64,000 nt of DNA from Sinohyriopsis cumingii. Its lineage: Eukaryota > Mollusca > Bivalvia > Unionida > Unionidae. The notes under the pieces were generated by a model, which ran no database searches, was not told the DNA's origin, and was given only the letters and a program-made list of their open reading frames with translations. Position numbers and translations under genes: made by a program. How positions within the stretch are numbered: position 1 is the stretch's first letter; each line of letters opens with the position of its first letter. Shown here one piece after another: positions 10,540 to 21,734 of the stretch. The DNA lies in assembly GCA_028554795.2 (NCBI GenBank), contig CM068830.1, forward strand, positions 110,187,214 through 110,251,213, given 5' to 3'.

Positions 10540-11890
10540 TCACGATCGAACCAATAAATTTATACGCAGAGTTTCTCCGCGCATATCGAGCAGGTTTCCA
10601 GATCGATCAGTTAGTGAAAAATTTACTCGCGGTAATAAATTATTATGACATGGAAGATAAACAGGAGTAACTGGTTCTTGTGCAATTAAATACCCTGGTG
10701 GTTCTTTTGGCGAGAACGAATAAAGAACAAATCCTTGTTGTGCTCGATCAGAAACTGATGCATCAGTGGTATAACTGTTTTCGACGATATCACAATTAAG
10801 ATTAACCGCGACGACGTTGATTATATTTACGACGTCAGGTGAAATGTGCCGGCCGGTACCATCTGGGGCGTTATCGCGCTTCAAAATAGTTGCTGGTGGT
10901 AATCTTTTTCTCCACGAGGTGTGTAATTCATTAAATAGTTCATCAATGGTATCGGTGACAGATTTTCTTAACTTATCTACGTTATAATCGGTCAATTTAA
11001 AATCTTTCAGCGTTTCTTAGGTTAGCGAATATGCATCTAAAAATTGTTGTTTATTATGTGAATTAATTATTGCCCGAATTAATTTCTCGTGTAATGATTC
11101 TGTGTTGGATGCAAATTTGTTTAATACTCTTATTTGTTCAGTAATTTTATCACATGAACTTGATGAGTCAAAAATACATTCTTGAAAATATTGCCGCAGC
11201 AGTTGTCAATGTTTTTTTTATGATCCTGATTGTTTTCTTTAAACCACTCAATAACTTCATTAAATTCAACAAATAAAGGATCCTTTCCAAATATATGTTC
11301 ATCATCTGAGTAATTGCGAAAAATCCGCATCATATCATCTTTTCCTCTGATGATAAAATCGCTGCTTTCACTAACTGCTATTCTTAACATACTATTTCCG
11401 TAGCTTGGTATAAATAATTCACCAAAGGTTGAGACATACACATTATAATCAGGTCTTTGGGGTTCTGGCGATGTTGGTGGTGCTGGTGGCACAACCTCCG
11501 GCCAACCCAGTACGGTTCTTATTGAACTCGCATAAATATCAACGATGATATCTGAATCTTTTTCAATAATTGAAGTTAACGTTGGCTCATGAGCGGATAT
11601 TTTTATTTTAGGATCCTCTCTGGTTATAATTTTTATTCTCAATGTTAATTCGATGTTAATTTCTTCAATCTGATATGAGCCGGTTGGCAACCCAACAACA
11701 GTCCAATCTGGAGTACCATCTGGATTATTTTTATTAGCAAAAACAAAAGAATTATTTGATGATAATCTACCAAATGATTTTGATCTGATATTGGGCTAGC
11801 TATGATAGACTCGCAGCTGAGCCAGCGCGATCTCGCTGTTAAAAATAGGATTCGGAAAATTGATACTAAATTCTGGTTTGGTTGAGCTCG
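10540..11890 (-). pseudogene. Penton-like capsid protein, element 1 (fossil)
   Basis: Minus-strand sequence shares with the element 2 protein the blocks LPTGSYQIEEIN, SIRTVLGWP, GRHISPDVVNI, CDIVENSY, GFVLYSFSP, PPGYLIAQEPVTPVYLPCHN and DRSGNLLDMRGE. These mark the penton/minor capsid protein of Polintons and adintoviruses, which forms the fivefold vertices. It lies at the downstream end of the leftward cassette. Broken, several breaks. Confidence 0.8.
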
Positions 11891-11892
11891 CT

Positions 11893-12413
11893 GATATCAT
11901 TGTTGTTTTTATCGGTGTTGTATTTGTCGCGAACTGCTGCAGCAACTCTGTCATTATTTATATCGTTGGCTCTAATCGTTTGATTATAAATATTCATCAT
12001 CGTCGCAAACTCAGCATCCGATATAATTCCATCATTGAGACTCTCTGACAGCAGCGATGATAATTTTGAGTACGCAGCCGTTGCTGTTTGTAATTTAACT
12101 GTATACTCGGTTAATTTTGCACATGTACACGAGGATATTTTTTTGTAATAATGTTAAATACGCCAGCTAACAAGGTTGCTGCGGAAACAGCAATAGTAAC
12201 GTTTACCGGCGCCGTCATTGTTATCGCGGATAATATTAATTCAGCACCGGCAACAGCGGCTGATACTGAGTAAACAACAACATCAATGATAACTAATCTG
12301 CGTTGATATTTCTTTATTTTTATCGTATTCACGTCGATGATGGTTTTCAGCGACATCTGCCATGCGCGCGCCTGATCATATCTGTATTTTGATGCGCCGT
12401 CGCACATGATCAT
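11893..12413 (-). pseudogene. Membrane-hairpin protein, element 1 (fossil)
   Basis: The minus strand reads IKKYQRRLVIIDVVVYSVSA then a long Ala/Val/Ile-rich hydrophobic stretch, matching the protein at 42889-43410 of element 2 (KIKKYRRKITAIDAVVYSVS). Two closely spaced membrane segments are likely. Role unknown; a membrane-active virion or exit protein is only a guess. Broken. Confidence 0.65.
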
Positions 12414-12449
12414 TATATTTTTTATTATGTTTTAAATGATTAAGATGTT

Positions 12450-13335
12450 TTAGCAACAAATTCTATCGTGTATAAGTAAGATGTTCTTGATAAAGCATCG
12501 TTGGTGGTTGTAATTGAAATACTACTTCAATATCTTTTGGTAATTTAACAGTTGCAGGATTAGATCCAATCATTATTATTCCGGATGCGATTATTTTAAA
12601 TTCCATTATCCTGATTACTGATAATCTGTAAATACCATCAATTGTTGCAGTATATTTTATTTTATTATCTGTTTTTGTCCATGTTGCAGATGAAGATGAT
12701 ACTACATGAACGCGTTTCCTGAGAAGTTCAATATCTTTTTTAATCGCATCAATATTTGTCTTAATTTCTGTGAGTTTTATATCAACTGTAAAATTATCTC
12801 CAAAGAATCCTCTACCAGTTCCATTTAATTTCCGAACATTTTCTGAAAGTCTTGTAAATGAAGTTAAATGAACATTCGGCTCGTGAAGTATGTAAATTTA
12901 AATTTACATCACGTATTTTTTTGTTACCGCATCCTCACCCGCTGTCGGATCTCCAAGTGAAGATATTTTATTTTTTCTCATGTTGAGTTCTCCTGACATC
13001 GTATCGCCGGTACTTTTCACGAGACTAGATAATAATTTATTAATTTCTTCGTTAATGGTCGTAAATGATGTTTTTTAGTCTTTAATTTTACCGTCATTGG
13101 TGAGAATTGGAACATTATTATAGACGGCATCTGGGACGCGCCGAATTATGTCAGATATTTTAATATTACTCGTTTTTAGTTTTCCATGTTGATCTTGAAA
13201 AACAGCAACCTCATCAGGATCTATTTCTGTTATCGATAAAAGATTGTTAACATCATCCTTTGTTGCGTATTTAGATAAATCCACGTCAGGTCATTTTCTT
13301 CTCGATGAGAGAGATCTACCATAAATATCGACCAT
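12450..13335 (-). pseudogene. Fibre-like protein, second copy, element 1 (fossil)
   Basis: Starts MVDIYGRSL on the minus strand, then IDPDEVAVFQDQHGKLKTSN, matching the N-terminus of the element 2 fibre-like gene (VDPGEIVVFQDRQGKLKSSN). Its far end contains YTATIDGIYRLSV, a beta-rich C-terminal domain also found in element 2 (GIYRLTLVSMMQF). It is a paralogue of the neighbouring copy at 13410-14173. Broken. Confidence 0.65.
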
Positions 13336-13409
13336 TATTTTATATTTGATTGATTTAATTTATCTGACATATCTGTATTTGGATGCGCTCATTATTAAGA
13401 TGCACCAGT

Positions 13410-14173
13410 CTAATTAAATGACTGAGGTATTTCAGCGATGAATACTGTACACCACCATACTTCTACTGATTCTGGTAAGGGTTTATCTTTATCTTTTTCA
13501 TCAAGCAAATGTTCTAACGTAAAATCCTCTCCAATGATAATATGTACTAATACGGTTAAAGAACCAATAAATCTGTCTGAAGAATGTCGCCATTTATAAT
13601 ATCTGCAATTAATCATGAATCTCATTGAGGAAAAATTATTTAATCTATATGCGCCAGAAACTAGTGTTGAGTATTTGATGGTATTATTTTTTGGCGTCCA
13701 CGTTAATGATCCTGATGCATTAACAAATGTTATATTTTGTAAAAATATCGGAAACGAACTGATATACCGTGGGGTTTTAATAAGTTTTAGATTTTTAGCT
13801 TCTTTTTCAAACTCATCAAGACCACTTCTGATAACAGCAACTTTTTCATTAATTTTATCAATATCCTCATCATATTTTATTACACTAATTTTTTGAAGAA
13901 TCGAACCATTTAAAAATTCAATATCCTGACTAATTTTTTTAATATCTTCCTAAAGAGTGTGATATTCAGTTCGTTTTATTATATCAGATATTTTAATATT
14001 ACTTGCTTTCAGTTTTCCATGTTGATCTTGAAAAACAGCAACCTCATCGAGATCTATTTCTGCTATCGATAAAAGATTGTTAACATCATCCTTTGTTGCA
14101 TATTAAGATAAATCTGCGTCAGGAGATTTTTTTTTATTCTCGTTAAAAGAGATCTACCATAAATATCGACCAT
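13410..14173 (-). pseudogene. Fibre-like protein, first copy, element 1 (fossil)
   Basis: Also starts MVDIYGRSL, and the region near 13980-14110 repeats the VFQDQHGKLK signature seen in the second copy, so the two genes arose by tandem duplication. Its ATG overlaps the protease stop as TAATG, the coupling also seen between protease and fibre in element 2 (there an 8-bp overlap). The C-terminal half differs from that of the other copy, as expected for receptor-facing domains (inference). Broken. Confidence 0.65.
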
Positions 14174-14589
14174 TATTTATATTTTGATTGATTTAATTTA
14201 CCTGACGTGTATTCGTGAACGGTTTTATGATACGGTTTATTAGATTTAGATATCGCTGCAAGAACATTAATTGCTTCACGACCACATATCGGAGGATCGG
14301 TTAGTGTTTGTGTTGGCAACGTAGAATACCACGTTGGAGTATTTAATTGAGCAACATGATCAAGAAATTCTTGTGGCGGCGCCAACCCGTATGAGTCTGC
14401 GTAAATAATTTCTTGTGGATTAATAGCATAAGCTACCCAATGTGTACCAGGACCAACACTGTCATCGAGATTTATAATTCCTGTCTCGTATTTGTTTGGA
14501 TGTGTTGGTAATTTATTCCGCATAAATACTCCTCTGAAAATTTTTATTTTTATTTTTTTAGCGGCATTAATAAAATCAAAATTTGACAT
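14173..14589 (-). pseudogene. Adenovirus-like protease, element 1 (fossil)
   Basis: 138 residues with the full catalytic layout of adenain-like proteases: GTHWVAYAI (His), IYADSYGLAPP (Asp) and PPICGREAINVLAAI (Cys). It starts MSNFDFINAAKKIKIK, aligned with the element 2 enzyme. In adenoviruses and Polintons this enzyme matures capsid and core proteins. Open from start to stop, unlike most of element 1. Confidence 0.88.
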
Positions 14590-15090
14590 CGGTGAAACAC
14601 TGTGTGTTTTTACGTTTTGTTTTAAAATCTTTTGGGTACCATGATGGAGGTGTTCCTGTCAGTCGAAGACCTCGCCCGTACCGTCTTCCTGGTAATCGGA
14701 GGCCGCGTCCTTTTTTTTATTATATTTTCCTCCCACAGCTTTCATCAGAGCCATTCCTAATGCTGTTCCAATAGCACCTAACGCAGCTGCCTTTGTTACA
14801 GCTGGTGCAGCAGCCGCGAATAACGCTGGTAATGAGTAGCGGGAAAAATCCACCTATTTTAACCATATCCTTGACTGCACTCGGAGAAAGATCAATTTGA
14901 ACGCCAACATTGGTTGACTTGGCTCTATTAAAATGTTTTTGTTGCGTTTTAGTTACTGATAATTTATTTGGTCCACCGTGAATCTGATTATTTTTTAGTG
15001 TTAATTTTACCCCGTAGACTTTTGCGTTATTTGATTAAAGTTTTTCGTCTGGCCTGGGGTCAGAGTCACACTGACGTGTTCGTATGGCAT
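14590..15090 (-). pseudogene. Ala-rich hydrophobic basic protein, element 1 (fossil)
   Basis: The minus strand reads YSLPALFAAAAPAVTKAAAL and a further Ala/Gly-rich segment, like the element 2 protein at 40353-40829. A downstream stretch carries GLRLPG and GLRLTGTP, echoing the repeated GKGLRLPG tail of element 2. Location between capsid and protease genes suggests a core or minor virion protein. Broken. Confidence 0.65.
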
Positions 15091-15123
15091 TTTATAAATA
15101 ACACGATTGATTTAAATTACATT

Positions 15124-16343
15124 TTATCTACTGGTGCGTCAATGACTCTCATTCTACCATTGATGCCCTCAAGAATCATAATTCTGTCGCTGAGTATAAC
15201 AGCAATTGAGGTGAAATCAGATGACCAGGATTATTTATTTTGGCTTTAAAATATATATCAACGACAGATTGTTTCACCAAATCAAGATGCTCTAATGAAA
15301 AATAATAGATCGGATATAAATTTGTAAAATCTAACTGAGATGTTTGTAATCCGGTATCAATATTTTGATCTCGCCCCATAAAACTCCACAATTTATGATA
15401 TGCGCGTGCAACAGAATTATTATTAAAATTCAATGAGATCTCTTCGGTTGGTTCTTCATGTCCATTTGTTCGCAGCGATATCTCACTGGCGTCATATTTA
15501 TCAAATATCATATGACTTTTTATTTGATTAGCTCCTATTCTTCTATATGTTCTTTGAAGAGCGATAAATATATGTCTTCGTGCAGAAACACCCTGTTGAG
15601 ATGCTATATGCCAAGTAAAAAGATTACCTGCTGTGGAATTAAAACTATCTGTGACTGTTGTTAACCATGACATAACTGATTTACCACCCTGATTCATAAA
15701 TGAAAGTAGTTTTTGTTCTTCAGCGAGTGATGGAGTCATTACTGGCATCCATAAAGATAATTTAGATAATACAACTTTACCATCAACAACACCAACAGCA
15801 AATCCAAGATTAAAATCGGGATTGGTGTTTATGATCATATCTTCAATATTATCAACATTAACGGGAGGAGCAGCACGATTTCGTGGTTGTCTCATCATAA
15901 ATTGTTCCTGATCGGCGTTATCAGAATTATCTTTGGCAAACATCATACTGGGTCCGGCCGATCTAGCAAAATCATCTGAATACCTCGCTAGGCCTATAAT
16001 TGTCTTAGCAACATCAACGTTACTATTAATAGATTCAATTTCTTTTCCATCAATCATGTACGCGGCGCTGTGAAATAACGTCATAACACCGTTATTAACA
16101 AATCCGATTTTAACATTTTGTCATAGGATTATTATTATCATCCCTTACAATTTGACCAACAACCTCGATAAATGCCTCACAGGGAAGAAAACATCTTGTT
16201 CTATCGTGTACTTGTAATTATATCCGCCCAACTGCATCTGGTGTTTTTGCGTCATATGAATAATACTGATACTCCTGAACTGATTCATCTTTATTTACCG
16301 GTTCATCCATGTCAAAGTCGGCATTAGATATTCGCGAGAACAT
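15124..16343 (-). pseudogene. Major capsid protein, element 1 (fossil)
   Basis: Contains GFVNNGVMTLFHSAAYMIDG, SAGPSMMFAKD, FTWHIASQQGVSARRHIFIA, NLYPIYYFSLEHLDLVKQSV and other blocks shared with the element 2 capsid protein. Order and length fit the hexon-like double-jelly-roll capsid proteins of adintoviruses. It starts MFSRISNADFDMD at 16343. Broken, several breaks. Confidence 0.8.
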
Positions 16344-16357
16344 TTTATTATAAAAGA

Positions 16358-16792
16358 TTATCTTCTAAAACGAAGACCGTCTCCTGAAATCGTGCTAGCA
16401 TTTACTATTTCATCTTGCTTATTCCGGGGACGCTAATTTTTTATTAGCTGCGCTATTTATTATTTTACTGACATCACCGGGCATATCAGTAGTGCTCGGT
16501 AATTTTAAGGCTGTTTTTTTCTGCGTACCAATTTTAATATTCTGTCTCTGACGACATCAAAGGCTTTATTGGCAGCGCTGCCAGCAGCAGCGGTAATGGC
16601 TTTATCACGAATTAAGTCCATCGTTTTCATCGATAACTGCTTAGCAATAGGACCGATTTTAGGTGCTATTCGTGTAATAAAACCTTTAGCTATGTCACCT
16701 AATCCTGACCCATACGAGAATTTATACATCGGTAACCTTGCATTAACTGCACGAACCCGCACGGGTCCACGATGACTTTTATGTATTATCAT
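16358..16792 (-). pseudogene. pVI-like protein, element 1 (fossil)
   Basis: Starts MIIHKSHRGPVRVRAVNARL and continues YGSGLGDIAKGFITRIAPKI, a Gly turn followed by amphipathic helix, as in the element 2 protein. The last residues before the stop at 16358-16360 read ISGDGLRFRR: ISGD-G fits the adenain consensus (M/I/L)XGX-G and would leave a short basic tail. It lies between the capsid gene and the Pro-rich protein as in element 2. Broken. Confidence 0.65.
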
Positions 16793-16812
16793 TTTATTTT
16801 AAATTATTTATC

Positions 16813-18210
16813 TTTAATCGCTGTCAACAAGTTCATCAATAAGTTCACGATATACAGCGACGTCAATAATATTACCCTGAAAGAGTCTTCGGCAGATATC
16901 GGTTGCTTCATTAATTATTTCTTGCGAATTATTTTCAGCTCGCTTTCCTCCATTTGAAACGTCTAACCGAGATACTTCGTTAACGATGTTGTCGGGGCAA
17001 ACAGAATTATAACCGCTACCTGTAGCACCAGGTGATTGTAGTAGAGAATAAAACTCGTCTTAAGTTTGCTGAGATTGTTTAATTTCATTTACTTCTTTTA
17101 AAAATTCTCTATATTCAGGATCTTTAAGATCAAAGTTTTTATATGTGGCAGCAAAATACAATGAAGCGGTCCAATTTTTAGGTGTTATTTTTTCAATATA
17201 TGTTGGCTTTAGATATTTTTCTTTATCTTCATAACCAGATACAGCAATATCAGTTAATTTTGTTCTGTCCCTCAAAATATTAAGAGCATAATCAGTAAAC
17301 ATATATGCATTTGAACCTAATTTTTTAGGTTTAGGTTTAGGTTGAGATTCAGGTTGATGTTCAAGTTGAGGTTCAGGTTCAGGTGATATTTGCTATTTTT
17401 GAGTTTGCGCAGGTGAATATTGTTGTTTAGGCTGGTGCCGTGATTCAATATATTTATCTATTGCACTACTATATGTAATAAATCTAGAGTCATTTGTGTT
17501 GACTCGATTAACATCAAAATATACATAATAAATCCACTTAAACCATGTTTTACTATTACCACTTTATTGGCATATTCGAATTTTAAAACCTGATCTCGTC
17601 TAAAAAATGTTTCTACAGCAATATCAGCAAGCATATTAATATCTTCAGCTGTTCTTATATTTTTGATGCTATCTTCGGTAAATTTTTTAATTGCAGGATT
17701 TTTTTCTATCGCAGAAATATTTTTAATATCTTGTTCTTCGCCAACATCAGGTACTTCTTTGTCATCATCGTGTAATTCTTCTTCAATTTCAGTTTCAACT
17801 ACAGGTTTAGGTCTAAATCTAATTTTAGATTTAGGTTTAAGTTTAAATTTAGGTTTAGGTTTGGGTTTAGGTTTAGGTGCGGGAACAGGTACACCTGCAA
17901 CAGGTACACCTGCAACAGGTGTAGGAACAGGTTGAGGTCGAGTATGTTCTTCAATTTGTTTTAACACAGGAAGAATACCACGTTTTCTCTCTTCAGTAGT
18001 TGTAGTTATTGGTTTAAATAATAACTCGGTTGACTCAGTAAAACCCTCCTTTGCATCTTCAACTGCTCGTACTTTTTGTTTAACTGATTCTTTCACCGGT
18101 AAATATTTTTTTATCGCTTCTAATCGCTCTGGTGCTATTCTTGTTCTAAGTGATTCTCCAACATCCTGTTTTTTGATTATTTTTTTTTGTTTTTTCAATG
18201 ATGAGAACAA
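16813..18210 (-). pseudogene. Coiled/Pro-rich virion-type protein, element 1 (fossil)
   Basis: Starts MFSSLKKQKKI, then GESLRTRIAPERLEAIKKYL and a KPKPKPKPK Pro/Lys tract, then EIIN and DICRRLF near the end. These parallel the 294-residue element 2 protein (GESLTTRLARERLAALKKFI; SPEIINEAADICKRLF). Function unknown. In element 1 it abuts the right terminal repeat, whereas in element 2 it overlaps the small helical gene. Broken. Confidence 0.6.
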
Positions 18211-18218
18211 CGTTATGA

Positions 18219-18388
18219 CAGCATCAGCGGGGGCGTACCTCTATGGGGGTTTCAAAATTTAGGGCAAAAAATAGTAGCCCGTAGATGGCTTTATTTTGAT
18301 TTTCAGCACTTCCACGAAATAAGTTCTCGTAGAAGCCTTTATTTTGGAAAATCCCCTTGGTCTGTTCAGCTCCCCCCCCCCGCTTCTG
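18219..18388 (-). repeat. Right terminal inverted repeat of element 1
   Basis: Inverse of 2370-2537, with drift (for example a long C run near the outer end). Its inner edge begins CAGCATCAGCGGGGGC, so this copy too is bounded by short inverted ends. Confidence 0.85.
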
Positions 18389-18393
18389 ACAGT
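18389..18393. repeat. Target site duplication ACAGT, right copy of element 1
   Basis: Matches 2365-2369 exactly and follows the last base of element 1. Confidence 0.65.
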
Positions 18394-18635
18394 GATCACA
18401 TTCAAGAGGGCTCTCAAAACCCATTTATTTCGACTTCAAGAACAAACTTAATGACATAATGTTTCCTACCTGAAATATTCTCAGCATGTTTTTTTATATT
18501 ATTTTTTAATGTTTTTTTTCTAATTTCATAGTGTTTATTTTTTTAATAATATTATTTTTTGTTTTTTATCTTATAGGTGTTGACTAATGTTGTAAAGCGC
18601 TTAGAGCTTATAAAGAGTAGGAGCTATACAAAGTC

Positions 18636-18691
<56 letters not shown>

Positions 18692-19238
18692 GCTCTGTTA
18701 ATCAATAGTACTGATGTCTTTGATTTTCAAACTGGGTTGAACTGCATTCTGACATCCTGAGTACATACGCATTTACAAAGTCTATACATGTCAAATTATG
18801 TTTAATACAAGACAGCAGCTTGTCAAATATTGCATGCAGAATAGAGATTTAATGGAATGGTATGCTTGAAGTGTGTTGGGTCAAAAGAAAGGTATTCTGC
18901 AGAGTTTTTTTTTATGAATAAACAATATATTTAAAAGAGAAACACACTTGAAATTTGAGGACTGTTTAGTAAATTTTAGTTTGTTTATTTATATCTAAAC
19001 TTAAGGCATTCATAAAAGAAAAATTGTTTTTGCTTACATGATGCACCATAAATCCATGATAACATACAGTAATTCCCACTTATTTGAAGTTAGTATCAAC
19101 AGGAAAATCTTGTAACACATTTAAAAGATGATCTTCACAGTTGTTCTTGATAAGCGTCTTAAGTCTTAGTATACAAGAGCTTGGTTCATCATCAGTGGTC
19201 GTCGTGGTATATTTCTTGTGCCTGGATCAATATAATGG
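18394..19238. other. AT-rich intergenic stretch with a GCGCTTAGAG-type repeat
   Basis: No gene seen. At about 18575-18691 the words AAGCGCTTAGAG and GAGCTATACAAAG run into an ATT microsatellite, a layout common to dispersed short repeats in invertebrates. The rest shows nothing recognisable. Confidence 0.45.
18639..18691. repeat. (ATT)n microsatellite
   Basis: About 17 copies of the trinucleotide, forming the tail of a short dispersed repeat. Confidence 0.95.
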
Positions 19239-19249
19239 AGTTCCCACGT
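19239..19249. repeat. LINE target site duplication, left copy
   Basis: AGTTCCCACGT, identical to 23240-23250 at the other end of the LINE. Confidence 0.85.
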
Positions 19250-19261
19250 TGTTGGCATCCG

Positions 19262-19672
19262 TTAGTCTCGAGAGACGATGGAATTGCGCCCATGAGAGAT
19301 GTCCCGGTTGGTGGTTGTGCAGCGTCTGCTGTGGCTAAGTAGTCCAATGCGGGAGTGGCAGTCCCTGCTGCACTTGCTGCACTTGAAGGTTGTGTCAGGT
19401 GTTGGTTGGAGCTGCTTCTTCTTCCTCTCCAATCGTCTTTCATCAGCTAGCAAGCATTGCTTGTCCTCTCCGGCTTTCAGACCAGTGATCAGAGCATGTC
19501 GCCAGCTTAATCTGTCTAGAGCGAGCTCTTCCCAGGTGTTGACATCGATATCAAGGGGTTTCATGTCATGTTTACAGACATCCTTGAAGCGGAGATGTAG
19601 CCGTCCGATCGACCTTTTGCCAGAGGCGAGTTCCGAATAAAGAATGTCTTTGGGGATCCGTCCGTCAACCAT
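19262..19672 (-). pseudogene. LINE C-terminal region with zinc finger
   Basis: Reads DGRIPKDILYSELASGKRSI, LHLRFKDVCKHDMKPLDID, then a C2HC-type finger (CSKCSRDCHSRIGLLSHSRRC). This is the usual C-terminus of this LINE type. It is separated from the RT by a frame change. Confidence 0.8.
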
Positions 19673-19754
19673 CCGAGGTACATGGCCCAGTCATCTGATG
19701 CGACGTTGGCGGAGGAGTGTGATTATGCTGAGAATCTTGGCATGCTCGAGCACC

Positions 19755-20453
19755 TCATTGTTTGTTACTCGATTGCTCCAGGTGATCCCGAGTATGCGTC
19801 CAGGTTTCACTGGCGTACATGAGAGTATATAGCACGCATGCACGGTACACGGTGATCATAGTGTTCTTGGTCAGCATGCTGTTGTTCCACACTCTCTGCG
19901 ACAACCTGGAGAGAATTGTTGATGCATTTCCGATCCGCGTGTTGAGCTCAGCATCGAGCGAGAGGTTGTTGGTGATGGTAGAGCCGAGGTACATGAACTG
20001 ACTCACCACCTCAAGTTCGTAGTTGTTGATGATGATGCTTGGGGGATCCATATCCTGAACCATCACGTTTGTTTTCTTTAGGTTTATGGTTAACCCAAAC
20101 TTATCGCATGCTTTAGCAAAGCAGGCCATTAGGCTCTGAAGCTCAGCTTCCGTGTGGGTGGCTAGAGCAGCATCGTCTGCGAAGAGCATGTCCCTGATGG
20201 TTACTTCACGCACTTTGCTCTTTACCTTCAGTCGTGCCAGGTTGAACAGTCTGCCGTCTAATCGTGTGTGCAGGTAAATCCCTTCTGTGGACGTCCCAAA
20301 AGCATGCTTTAGCAGGACTGCGAAGAAGATGCCGAAGAGCGTGGGGGCAAGGACACAGCAATGTTTAACTCCACTGTGGTTGTCAAAGGGGTCGGATGTT
20401 GAGCCATCGTACTGCCCTGTGCCTTTCATGTCATCGTGGAAGGACTGGATCAT
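19755..20453 (-). pseudogene. LINE reverse transcriptase, catalytic and thumb part
   Basis: Contains LAPTLFGIFFAVLLK (block 4), MLFADDAALATH (the FADD catalytic box), GLTINLKKTNVM and FMYLGSTITNNLSLDAE. Between this frame and the previous one the region with the first catalytic Asp is in a different frame. Inactive copy. Confidence 0.85.
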
Positions 20454-20567
20454 GCTTAGCAGCTTTGGAGGGCACCCAATTTTCGCCAGTATTGTGAAGA
20501 GTCCGTCTCTGCTGACCAGATCGAATGCCTTGGTGAGGTCTATAAAGGCCAGATAGAGGGGTCTATA

Positions 20568-21167
20568 TTATTCTCTGCATTTGTCCTGCTGTTGCCTGAC
20601 AGAGAAGATCATGTCGATTGTGGACCTCTCTGCACGGAACCCGCACTGCGACTCTGGGTAAACTCTGTCAGCAAGTGTCTTCAGTCTGTTCAGAATGAAG
20701 CGTGCGAAAACTTTACCCACAATGCTGAGAAGTGATATGCCCCTGTAGTTGTTGCAGTCGGTTCTGTCGCCCTTGTTCTTGTACAGGGTTATGATGTTAG
20801 GATCTCTCATGTCCTGAGGCGCTACACCCTCGTCCCAGCACTGGCAGAGGAGGTCGTGTGGATGTGTGAGCAGCACGCTACATCCACACTTGATGAGTTC
20901 TGCTGTGATGCCATCCTTCCCTGGGGCTTTACCTAGGGACAGTTTCTCTAAGGCCTTCTTTAGTTCATCTACAGTAGGTTTCTCATCCACTTCGGCCATG
21001 AGAGGGAGGTTTTCAATGGCACTGAGTGCATCATTGGTCACGTGGTTTTCTTTGGAGTACAGTTCGGAGTAGTATTCCACCCAACGCTCCATCTGCTTGC
21101 CCATGTTGTGGATGGTATCGCCTGTGGCAGACTTCAGTGGTGCTGTCACTTTCTTCGTGGGACCCAT
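20568..21167 (-). pseudogene. LINE reverse transcriptase, N-terminal part
   Basis: 199 residues with GKAPGKDGITAELIK, ITLYKNKGDRTDCNNYRGIS and ESQCGFRAERSTIDMIFSVR, which are RT blocks 0-2a of non-LTR elements. The upstream linker between endonuclease and RT (21168-21410) is degraded. Confidence 0.85.
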
Positions 21168-21410
21168 TGCTTCTTTATGCCATTGTACATGCCTCTGATG
21201 TTTCCAATATCTGCTGCTGACTGGATACTCTGACAGAGCTGAAGCCAGTATTTACTGGCACACTGACGTGCTAATCTCTGCACTTTGCTTCTGGTAGACC
21301 TGTATGCCTGTAGTGTCTTATATTGCAGGTGAGCACTGCGACGCTGTTCTATGGCTGGTATGAGTCTGGCAGAGTTATTCTCAAATCAGTCATTGTTCTT
21401 TGATTGCTTC

Positions 21411-21698
21411 TTACCAAAGATCCGTGTAACTGTGCTGTATACAGTCTCTCTGATGTGATCCCATCTTTCTTTTGGCACTGCCGTTGGGGGCTTCTGAGTC
21501 ACACGTCTTGGAAAGAGCATAGGTGAATTCCTCAGCCTTTTCTGGATATGATGTATTTATCACATCAATGCGTGGTTGACCCTCTTGTCTAGAGCAGTGG
21601 ATCGTCTTTGGCTGAAGCTTCATTTTGCTGCACACCAGCGAGTGGTCCGTGTCGCAGTCAGCACTGTGGAAGGTACGGGTAAGAAGCACACATTTCAT
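21411..21698 (-). pseudogene. LINE endonuclease C-terminal part
   Basis: Contains HSADCDTDHSLVCSKMKLQP; the DTDH/SDH-type block is the last catalytic motif of the APE endonuclease. It follows the preceding part on the same strand after a short gap, consistent with one gene broken by mutation. Confidence 0.75.
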
Positions 21699-21734
21699 GG
21701 CTGACCGTCTTGTAATGATTAAGTCCAGCTGGTG

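Larger units (their letters stand above)
2370..18388. mobile_element. Element 1: old Polinton/adintovirus-like element
   Basis: A 16-kb element bounded by inverted repeats of about 168-170 bp (2370-2537 and 18219-18388), with termini CAGCAG and its imperfect complement, and flanked by the 5-bp direct duplication ACAGT (2365-2369 and 18389-18393). It holds the full gene set of the type: packaging ATPase, zinc ribbon, PLA2 domain, integrase, HNH, PolB-helicase, Cys-rich protein, NUMOD/HNH, then a leftward structural cassette with penton-like, membrane, fibre-like, protease, core, capsid and pVI-like genes. Nearly every gene is broken, with several tens of breaks in all, and the two terminal repeats have drifted visibly, so it is much older than element 2. 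Confidence 0.88.
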
